Part shown: positions 17,457 through 23,523 of the stretch, piece by piece | Layout: each line of letters opens with the position of its first letter | How positions within the stretch are numbered: position 1 is the stretch's first letter | Source of the DNA: DASRJG01 sp032124015 | Lineage (GTDB): Bacteria; Acidobacteriota; Polarisedimenticolia; Polarisedimenticolales; DASRJG01 | Direction of reading: 5' to 3' | Length of the DNA stretch: 64,000 nt | Assembly: GCA_032124015.1 (NCBI GenBank) | Contig: JAQBEH010000088.1 | Location: 37,885-101,884, forward strand | Program-made: the position numbers and the translations under genes | Notes under the pieces: generated by a model | The model's database searches: none | The model's input: only the letters and a program-made list of their open reading frames with translations | Told to the model about the DNA's origin: nothing

Positions 17457-18653
17457 GTGGTCAGGTCCCGGGGGGGTTGGGTGGAACACATCGAAGAAAC
17501 CCAAGGTAGCGTGGCGTTTGGCGCTTACCTCAAGAAACTGCGCGAAACGCGCCGGCTCTCCTTGGACGCAGTCGAGGAGCTCTCCGCCACGTTTCCCGAC
17601 AAGGTGACCAAGTCGCATCTCTCGCGCATCGAGAACGGCTTGGCGCTCCCCAACTTCCCACGCCTGATGGCGATGAGCCATATCTACGGCGTGCCGATCG
17701 GGTCCCTCGCCGAGCGCTACGAACTCGAACTCCGGCGTTCGATGACGCCTGTCGATCTGACCGGCAAATCCGACGACGCCGTGCTGAAAGAGTGCGAGGG
17801 TCTGGTCTACAGCGGGGACTTCAACGAGGCCCTGATTCGCGTGTGGGCCCTCGCCGACCGCGTGCGCGCAAACGGCGGGCCCGAGGAGACGATTCTCGAT
17901 CTCAGACTGAAGATCATCGTCTGCCTGATGAAGCTCGGCCGGTATGAATTCGCCAAGAGGCACTGCGAAGAGATTCTCAGCGGCCCCAGGGTCCACGAAC
18001 CGTTGAGGCTTCGCGCGTTGCAGCTCTACGCGAACGCTTGTTTCCGGCTTCAATTGCACGACGTGGCGCTCTGGGCCCTCGACGCCTGCGAGCAGGGGGC
18101 TCTTCAGTTGGGCGGGCCCAGCCGATTTCGCGCCGACGTTTTGGCGCTTCGCGGCAATCTCTATCAAGACGCGGCGCGCCCCGTTGATGCGCTCGCGGCC
18201 TACGAAAAAGCGCTCGAGATCTACGGCGCGGCTGGAGACGCGTACGAAGTGCTCGCGGTTCGCCTCAACATGGCGATCGCCGAAAGCGATTGCGCCCGTC
18301 TCGATTCCGCCCGCGACATGCTCGAAGCTCTTCTTCTCGTGCTCGAGGCCGGTCAGCACGAGCGATTGCGCGCGATGGCGCTCAGTCATCTCGCTGTCAT
18401 CCACTACCGAAACGAGAGGTTCGATGCCGCGGAGGGTTTCGCCATCAAGTCGAACACCATCGCACGACCTCGCGAGTACAACGCGATCGTGTTCCGAAAC
18501 TGTTTCTATTTGTGGCAGATCGCGAAGTCGCGGGGCGACGATGGCGCCAGCCGCCTGAACGAGCGCACTCTGAAGAGCTACCTCGCGCGCATCGAAGAAG
18601 CGCTTCCGGAACTCGACGAATTCCGTCGGCTCATCGCAGGGGACCAGTCATGA
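17457..18653 (+). CDS. XRE-family HTH regulator with C-terminal TPR repeats
   Basis: Up to 398 residues if GTG 17457 is used; an internal GTG at 17481 is equally plausible and gives 390. The N-terminal helix-turn-helix (about 20-85: 'FGAYLKKLRETRRLSLDAVEEL', interrupted, then 'SHLSRIENGLALPNF') is XRE-type. The rest (about 105-390) is a stack of TPR-like helix pairs, including 'ALAAYEKALEIYGAAGDAYE'. This is the RRNPP/Rgg-like layout, in which a TPR domain senses a small ligand or peptide, though such regulators are mostly known from Firmicutes. Its stop overlaps the start of a signal-peptide protein gene (ATGA), implying a functional pair. Confidence 0.85.
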   Translation: MVRSRGGWVEHIEETQGSVAFGAYLKKLRETRRLSLDAVEELSATFPDKVTKSHLSRIENGLALPNFPRLMAMSHIYGVPIGSLAERYELELRRSMTPVDLTGKSDDAVLKECEGLVYSGDFNEALIRVWALADRVRANGGPEETILDLRLKIIVCLMKLGRYEFAKRHCEEILSGPRVHEPLRLRALQLYANACFRLQLHDVALWALDACEQGALQLGGPSRFRADVLALRGNLYQDAARPVDALAAYEKALEIYGAAGDAYEVLAVRLNMAIAESDCARLDSARDMLEALLLVLEAGQHERLRAMALSHLAVIHYRNERFDAAEGFAIKSNTIARPREYNAIVFRNCFYLWQIAKSRGDDGASRLNERTLKSYLARIEEALPELDEFRRLIAGDQS

Positions 18654-19570
18654 ACGCCAAACACACCCCAGGGTTCGCGGCTTGGACCTTCGTCTTCGCG
18701 ATCGCTGCCGGAATGCTCGTCCACGGCATCGCGCGCGCGGAAGTCGGCGTCGTCGCCAGCCCGGGTCTAACGTCGCACCGCATCGTCTATCACCTGGGCC
18801 TTACCGAAGACCCGACGCCCTTCGGCTCCATCTGGCGGAAGCTCTCGCCCATCGACGTCGTTCACGTCACCCTGAACCCCGAAGGCGAGGCCAACGGCGA
18901 CGGAATCCCGTCGATCATCTCGGACGCGAACTCAGGCCTGATCGCGGCCGCGTGGTCCCGCAACTCGACCAGCGGGTTCGATATCGTCGTCAGCCTCTTC
19001 GTCGCCGACGCCTGGACGACCCCTCAAGTTGTCGTCGCCACGCCGGCGAACGAGCACGACCCGCAGGTCGTGCTCGCGCCCGACGGCTCCGTGCACATGT
19101 TCTATTGGGTCGACAGCGCGACGCCGCAGGTGTTCCACACGACGGCGCCGTCCGATCTGTCGTCGTGGTCCGCCCCCGTTCTCGTCTCGGAACCTGGAGT
19201 GGCTTCGTGCCGGCCCGCGGGAGCGTTCCACAACGGCGTCTTGCGCGTGGCCTACGAGGTCCACAACTTCGGGAGCGGCAACACGCCGAGGGAAGTCGTG
19301 CTCGCGCGATTCGAAAACGGCGCGTTCACACCCGAGGTCGTCGCCATGACGAACAACCTGAGCGACGTCCGGCCCCAGGTCCACAGCCACGCCGGACGCC
19401 TCTGGGTGGACTGGGTCGACACCGAAACGACAGGCGGATCGGGAGAGCTCGCCTGGACGCGGCAAGACGCGCAGGGGCAGTGGGAAACCATCCAGTTCGC
19501 ACCGTTCGCCAATCGCGAACAGCGCGACTACCTGGTGCGCGGAGGGGCGAGGTTCGCGGCGATCGAGTAG
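18650..19570 (+). CDS. Exported beta-propeller-like protein, function unknown
   Basis: A 306-residue protein starting at the ATG at 18650 that overlaps the stop of the XRE-TPR gene. The signal peptide ends near 'GIARA-EV' (residue about 30). The mature part has recurring Asp-x-Asp-Gly/Trp units such as 'DPQVVLAPDGSVHMFYW' and 'RPQVHSHAGRLWVDWVD', consistent with sialidase/exo-alpha type beta-propeller blades, but the catalytic Arg triad of sialidases is not evident. No homologue is recognised with confidence. Translational coupling to the regulator suggests it is the regulated or sensing partner. Confidence 0.75.
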   Translation: MNAKHTPGFAAWTFVFAIAAGMLVHGIARAEVGVVASPGLTSHRIVYHLGLTEDPTPFGSIWRKLSPIDVVHVTLNPEGEANGDGIPSIISDANSGLIAAAWSRNSTSGFDIVVSLFVADAWTTPQVVVATPANEHDPQVVLAPDGSVHMFYWVDSATPQVFHTTAPSDLSSWSAPVLVSEPGVASCRPAGAFHNGVLRVAYEVHNFGSGNTPREVVLARFENGAFTPEVVAMTNNLSDVRPQVHSHAGRLWVDWVDTETTGGSGELAWTRQDAQGQWETIQFAPFANREQRDYLVRGGARFAAIE

Positions 19571-19584
19571 AAAACCGGGGCCAA

Positions 19585-20388
19585 TCATCCAATGGGAGAC
19601 CTGACCCCAATCATCCGCTTCAGCGCCGCGAGCACGGCGTCGAGGTGGCCGCGAGGTCTCGTGTACGCGCCCGCGTGACCCACATAGTCCACGACCTCGA
19701 GCCTCGCACCGGGAATGCGTGAGGCGAGGCGGCGCGCTCCGGCGAGGGGCGCCACGAGATCCCAGGCGCCCGCGACGATTTCGACGGGGATGGCGGCGCC
19801 CTGTGGGGGAAGCCCGGGCTCGTCGCGGAACAGCAGTTCGAGCTTCCGCTTCACGGTGGCTGTCGGGGTCGCCGCTTCGAGCGAGGCGCCAAGCAGCGCC
19901 GGGAGGCGCACCCACAGCGGGGGCGCGAGCCCTTCCCACGAGGTCAGCCCCAAAAATGCAGTCGTGAACATCACGCGAGCGGCGAGGTCAGGGTCGGAGC
20001 GGCGCTCCGCCCAGCCGAGCGACGCCCGATGGAGGCGCGGGCGCCACAGCGGGTCGGGCGGGTGGGACAGCAGCAGGCCGGAAATGCGCTCCGGGTAACG
20101 CGCGGCGGTGGCCAGCGCGATCATGCAACCAAAAGACGTCCCCCACACGAGGGCGCGCATCTCCAGCGCGCGGTCGATCGCCTCCTGGACCTCGTCGGCG
20201 TAAAGGTCCCAGTCGAGCTTCCGATTCGGTGGATCGTCCAGCCTGTCGCCGCTGACGTCGAGGGCGGCGACGCGGAAGCCGGCGGCGACGGCCGCGGCGA
20301 TTTCCTCGTCGTAGAGCCGGATGCCGCCCGCGATCCCCGCCAGCTTGACGACGAACGGGCCGTGGGTGCCGTGAAGCGTAAGTTTCAC
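19585..20388 (-). CDS. Alpha/beta hydrolase
   Basis: A 267-residue alpha/beta-hydrolase: nucleophile elbow 'WGTSFG' (Ser85), an oxyanion region 'LAGIAGGIRLYDEEI', acid 'GAWDLVAPLAGARRLA' (Asp near 217) and a C-terminal His in 'YVGHAGAY'. It is a cytosolic enzyme with no leader; substrate unknown. The last codons fall in a short stretch with duplicated CCAATCATCC (19581-19590 and 19607-19616) and a GGGAGACCTGACCCC motif of a kind common in dispersed repeats, so the natural C-terminus may have been altered. Convergent with the exported propeller-like gene. Confidence 0.85.
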   Translation of the reverse strand: MKLTLHGTHGPFVVKLAGIAGGIRLYDEEIAAAVAAGFRVAALDVSGDRLDDPPNRKLDWDLYADEVQEAIDRALEMRALVWGTSFGCMIALATAARYPERISGLLLSHPPDPLWRPRLHRASLGWAERRSDPDLAARVMFTTAFLGLTSWEGLAPPLWVRLPALLGASLEAATPTATVKRKLELLFRDEPGLPPQGAAIPVEIVAGAWDLVAPLAGARRLASRIPGARLEVVDYVGHAGAYTRPRGHLDAVLAALKRMIGVRSPIG

Positions 20389-20432
20389 GGGACGCCTGCG
20401 GAGTCAGCCTCTCTGGCCGTTCGGATCATGGG

Positions 20433-20460
20433 TTGCATTTCGTACGTTGTTAAGTACATT
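20433..20460 (+). promoter_or_regulatory. Probable promoter/operator of the Phd-ParE module
   Basis: TTGCAT (20433-20438), a 16-bp spacer and TACATT (20455-20460) precede the antitoxin gene. Repeated GTAC-containing half-sites (CGTACGTT, AAGTACATT, GCGTACATT) overlap and follow it, the usual arrangement for autoregulation by a Phd/YefM antitoxin-toxin complex. Prediction from pattern and context only. Confidence 0.45.
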
Positions 20461-20497
20461 CTCGCGTACATTATCACTCATCACGGCGGAGGTTGAT

Positions 20498-20779
20498 ATG
20501 GCCAGGGTGCGCCCCAGCGAAGATGTTCGACCCCTTTCGGAATTCCGAGCCAACGCGTCCTCTTTCATACAACAGGTCCAGGGAACGGGGCGTCCGATGA
20601 TCCTCACGGTTCACGGTCGAAGCGCGGCCGTGCTCGTCGATGCCGTTGAATACGACGCGATGCTCGATCAGCTCGATTTGCTGCGCGATTTGCGGACGGC
20701 CGAAGGGCAACTGACGAAAGGCCGCGGCGTGACGCACTCCGCCGCTCGTACCAAGACCCTGGGGCGTTCCCGAGGGTGA
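20498..20779 (+). CDS. Phd/YefM-family antitoxin
   Basis: A 93-residue protein from the ATG at 20498 with CGGAGG upstream. 'RPLSEFRANASSFIQQVQGTGRPMILTVHGRSAAVLVDAVEY' (read in two pieces) is the Phd/YefM DNA-binding and dimerisation domain; the C-terminal third is the charged, flexible toxin-binding tail. It neutralises the adjacent toxin and should repress the operon. Its stop overlaps the toxin start (GTGA). Family is clear. Confidence 0.9.
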   Translation: MARVRPSEDVRPLSEFRANASSFIQQVQGTGRPMILTVHGRSAAVLVDAVEYDAMLDQLDLLRDLRTAEGQLTKGRGVTHSAARTKTLGRSRG

Positions 20780-21084
20780 GGATAGTCTGGTCGCCTCTGG
20801 CGCTCCTACGGGTCGAAGAGATCATGGATCACATGTCGAGCGATCGGCCGGGGACCGCCGCGAAGTGGGCGGAAGGGCTGTTCGACCTCGTCGGTCGACT
20901 GCAAGCGTTTCCCGATCGCGGACGCGTGGTCCCTGAACTTCGCCAACCGTCGATTCGCGAGTTGATCTACGGCGACTACCGCGTTGTCTACCGGATCGAC
21001 GGCTCCAAGATCGGCGTGCTCACCGTACGCCACGGGAGGCGTCGATTCGAGGTCTCGGAACCTCGGAAGCGCCCTCGGGCATAA
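20776..21084 (+). CDS. RelE/ParE-family toxin
   Basis: A 102-residue protein with a GTG start overlapping the antitoxin stop. 'VWSPLALLRVEEIMDHM' and 'FPDRGRVVPELRQPSIRELIYGDYRVVYRI' (adjacent segments) show the RelE/ParE fold. 'YGDYRVVYRI' is closer to ParE-type members, which inhibit gyrase, than to ribosome-dependent RelE; RelE-type activity cannot be excluded. Complete, with no sign of decay. It ends a few bases before the trmJ start, so the module sits at the head of a tRNA-modification operon. Confidence 0.88.
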   Translation: MRIVWSPLALLRVEEIMDHMSSDRPGTAAKWAEGLFDLVGRLQAFPDRGRVVPELRQPSIRELIYGDYRVVYRIDGSKIGVLTVRHGRRRFEVSEPRKRPRA

Positions 21085-21098
21085 TGCCAGGTGAGACG

Positions 21099-21863
21099 AT
21101 GCCCGACACCAAAAGACACGCCATCCGCTTCGTGTTCGTCCAGCCGCGCTACGGCGGAAACGTCGGCGCGGCCGCGCGCGTCCTCAAGAACTTCGGCTTC
21201 GACCGGCTCGACCTCGTCGATCCGCGGGAGGGGCCGGACGACGTCGAAGCGGTTCGCATGGCCGTCGACGCCGCCGACGTTCTGGCTGCCGCGCGAACGC
21301 ACGCGACGCTGGACGCCGCGTTGGACGGCGCGGCGACCGTCGTCGGGACCTCGCGCCGGATGGGAAAACATCGCAAGCCCCACCACCGTCTCGACGCCTT
21401 GGCGCCGCTCCTTCCCGGCCTGGCCGCGCGCGGCGAGGTGGCGCTGGTGTTCGGCCGCGAAGATCACGGACTGAGCGACGCCGATCTCGACCGGTGCACG
21501 CACCTCGTCTACGTGCCGACGGGGGAGGCGTACCCCGCGCTGAACGTCGCGCAGACGATCGCCATCGTCGCGTACGAGCTGCGGGGCGCTTTGGAGGCCG
21601 CGACGCCCGAAGCGTTGGACCCCGACGAGGAACCTCTCGGCGATCACGCGGGCCGCGAGGCGATGTACGCGCACCTCGAAGAAGCGCTGCTTTCGATCGG
21701 GTTTCTCAAGTTGGGTCAGCTCGAGGGGATGATGCGCCGGCTGCGCCGCATCCTCTCCCGCGCGGAGCTGACCGAGGGCGACGTGGACGTCGTGCGCGGG
21801 ATCAGCAGGCAGATCCTCTGGCTGGCCAAACAGGCCCGGCTCGATCTGTCGAAGCAGCCGTGA
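21099..21863 (+). CDS. trmJ: tRNA (cytidine/uridine-32-2'-O)-methyltransferase, TrmJ-like
   Basis: A 254-residue SPOUT methyltransferase. The ATG at 21099 is preferred over 21084 because AGGTGAG precedes it. 'VFVQPRYGGNVGAAARVLKNFG' (split) is the TrmH-type motif 1 with the conserved Asn, 'LVFGREDHGLSD' motif 2 and 'YPALNVAQTIAIVAYEL' motif 3 forming the SAM knot. The roughly 80-residue C-terminal helical extension is TrmJ-like. It methylates the 2'-O of nucleotide 32 in tRNA anticodon loops. The stop overlaps the queG start (GTGA). Confidence 0.9.
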   Translation: MPDTKRHAIRFVFVQPRYGGNVGAAARVLKNFGFDRLDLVDPREGPDDVEAVRMAVDAADVLAAARTHATLDAALDGAATVVGTSRRMGKHRKPHHRLDALAPLLPGLAARGEVALVFGREDHGLSDADLDRCTHLVYVPTGEAYPALNVAQTIAIVAYELRGALEAATPEALDPDEEPLGDHAGREAMYAHLEEALLSIGFLKLGQLEGMMRRLRRILSRAELTEGDVDVVRGISRQILWLAKQARLDLSKQP

Positions 21864-22906
21864 ACGCTTCCGAGCTGACGCAAGCGCTCAAGGACCAAGC
21901 GGTGGCGCTCGGGTTTCACAAGGTGGCGATCGCACGCGCTACCCCGCTCGAGCGCGACCGCGCAGCGCTTTCCGCGTGGCTTCGCGGCGACCGGCACGCG
22001 ACGATGGCGTGGATGGCGAAAGAGCCCGACAAGCGCGCCGATCCCGCGGCGATGCTCCCTGGCTGCAAAAGTGTCGTCGCGCTCGCCGTCAACTACTGGC
22101 CCGGCGAGGCCGAAGTCGAAGGGCGCGAAGGCCGTGCGCGCGTCGCGCGCTACGCGCAGGGTCGCGACTATCACAAGGTCATGGGACGGAAGCTCAGGGA
22201 GCTTGCGGCGTGGCTCACCGCTGAGAGCGGCGCCGCCTCACGGACGTTCGTCGACACCGGGCCGGTGCTCGAGCGCGCCTGGGCCGAGCGCGCGGGCCTC
22301 GGTTGGATCGGGAAGAACGCGAACCTGCTGACGCGCGACCTCGGGTCGTGGATTCTCCTGGGCGAGGTCCTCACGTGCGCCGTGCTCGAAGCCGACGAGG
22401 GACCGCACGAGGACTTCTGCGGCACGTGCACGGCGTGCCTCGACGCCTGCCCGACGCAGGCGATCACTTCTCCCGGCGTCGTCGATTCGAACGCGTGCAT
22501 CTCGTACTGGACGATCGAGCACCGCGGCGCGATCCCTGAGGCGCGGCGCGAAGGCGTGGGCGACTGGATCTTCGGCTGCGACGTTTGCCAGGACGTCTGC
22601 CCCTGGAACGTCTCGTTCGCGAAGCCGGCCGGGGACGATCCGTTCGCCCTCCGCGAGGACCTTCGCGGCCTCGATCCCGCCGAGATTCTGGGGCTCGACG
22701 AGGCGGCGTTTCGCGCGCGCTATTCGGGGACTTCGGTGATGCGCGCGCGCTTTGACGGGATGCGCCGGAATGCCTGCGTCGTCCTCGGGAACCGCGGCGA
22801 TACCCGTGCCCTTCCGGCGCTTCGTGCCGCCGCCGGCGATGCCGATCCGGTCTTGCGCGAGCATGCCGTCTGGGCGATCGCGCGGATCGAGGCCGGCGCG
22901 CGCTGA
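21860..22906 (+). CDS. queG: Epoxyqueuosine reductase QueG
   Basis: A 348-residue protein starting at GTG 21860 within the trmJ stop. It has the cobalamin-binding domain with catalytic Asp132 ('FVDTGP'), 'LGWIGKNANLL', and two [4Fe-4S] motifs: Cys187/190/193/197 ('CGTCTACLDACP') and Cys240/243/247 ('CDVCQDVCPWN') with Cys213. A short HEAT-like tail ends the protein. QueG makes queuosine from epoxyqueuosine in tRNA using B12, which fits the B12-dependent nrdJ nearby. Other queuosine genes are not in the window. Confidence 0.95.
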   Translation: MNASELTQALKDQAVALGFHKVAIARATPLERDRAALSAWLRGDRHATMAWMAKEPDKRADPAAMLPGCKSVVALAVNYWPGEAEVEGREGRARVARYAQGRDYHKVMGRKLRELAAWLTAESGAASRTFVDTGPVLERAWAERAGLGWIGKNANLLTRDLGSWILLGEVLTCAVLEADEGPHEDFCGTCTACLDACPTQAITSPGVVDSNACISYWTIEHRGAIPEARREGVGDWIFGCDVCQDVCPWNVSFAKPAGDDPFALREDLRGLDPAEILGLDEAAFRARYSGTSVMRARFDGMRRNACVVLGNRGDTRALPALRAAAGDADPVLREHAVWAIARIEAGAR

Positions 22907-22940
22907 ATCGAGGCTATAGTTTCCCGTGGGGGGAGAATCG

Positions 22941-23297
22941 ATGGCCGAGGGCCCGAACCGCAAGCACAGACCAGGGCGCGCGAAGCGTCGCATCATGGTG
23001 AAATACGGCCTCTCGACAGCGGACAAGACCGCCTTCACGAAGAACCTCTCAGAAACCGGACTGTTCATCCTGACCAACCAGGTCTTCAAACCGGGGACGA
23101 CGATTCACGTTCAGCTCCAGTTTCCCCAGGAGACCGTCAGCATGTGGGCCCAAGTCATGCGGGCGAAGGTGGTCCCAGCGCAGCTGGCCCACGTTCTCGA
23201 ATGCGGGATGGGGGTGCACTTCATCGACCCGCCCCACGACTGGAAGACTTTCTTTCTCGAATGGAAAAAGAAGGCCGGAGTCATCGAAGAAACATAG
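22941..23297 (+). CDS. PilZ-domain protein
   Basis: A 118-residue protein. The ATG at 22941 follows GGGGGAGAATCG, so the upstream GTG at 22926 is less likely. The PilZ core is visible: 'KRRIMVKYG' (the RxxxR region in partial form), 'KNLSETGLFILTN' (the D/NxSxxG motif) and 'GMGVHFIDP'. PilZ domains bind cyclic di-GMP and regulate motility, exopolysaccharide or stand-alone partners; many single-domain versions in delta-group and acidobacterial genomes lack one of the key arginines, so ligand binding is not assured. Confidence 0.85.
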   Translation: MAEGPNRKHRPGRAKRRIMVKYGLSTADKTAFTKNLSETGLFILTNQVFKPGTTIHVQLQFPQETVSMWAQVMRAKVVPAQLAHVLECGMGVHFIDPPHDWKTFFLEWKKKAGVIEET

Positions 23298-23306
23298 GCC
23301 TCGAAA

Positions 23307-23353
23307 CCCCTATATCTTGTGGCACGTTCCTTTCATACCCCGATATTTTGTGT
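23307..23353 (+). promoter_or_regulatory. Tandem NrdR-like boxes upstream of nrdJ
   Basis: CCCCTATATCTTGTGG (23307-23322) and CCCCGATATTTTGTGT (23338-23353) both match the degenerate 16-bp NrdR box pattern (C-w-A-t-A-T-n-T-w-G-T-G core). Their starts are 31 bp apart, three helical turns, as in characterised nrd promoters. They lie just upstream of a TTGACA -35 element. NrdR is the ATP/dATP-sensing repressor of ribonucleotide reductase genes; the nrdR gene is not in this window. Confidence 0.7.
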
Positions 23354-23362
23354 AATTCACGC

Positions 23363-23391
23363 TTGACACGTCCTTTCTCGTCCTGCTATCA
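23363..23391 (+). promoter_or_regulatory. Probable sigma70 promoter of nrdJ
   Basis: A perfect TTGACA (23363-23368) is followed by TGCTATCA, giving a -10 of CTATCA after 17 bp or TATCAC after 18 bp with an extended TG. The NrdR-like boxes lie immediately upstream. About 130 bp of leader separates it from the nrdJ ATG. Confidence 0.55.
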
Positions 23392-23523
23392 CAGACGAGC
23401 TTCGGACGGGATTCGCTGAGGAGCTCTCGGGTGGGATGCGGCTCTTCTGTGAAATGAGATGAAACCCTCGCGCCTTTCTTCCACCGGAAGTCGCGTGAGC
23501 CAGCAATCAGGAGGACGCCAACG

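Noticed and set aside
19581..19616. 10-bp direct repeat CCAATCATCC flanking a GGGAGACCTGACCCC motif
   Set aside because: Too short to call a mobile element or target duplication; may be a degraded repeat, mentioned under the hydrolase.
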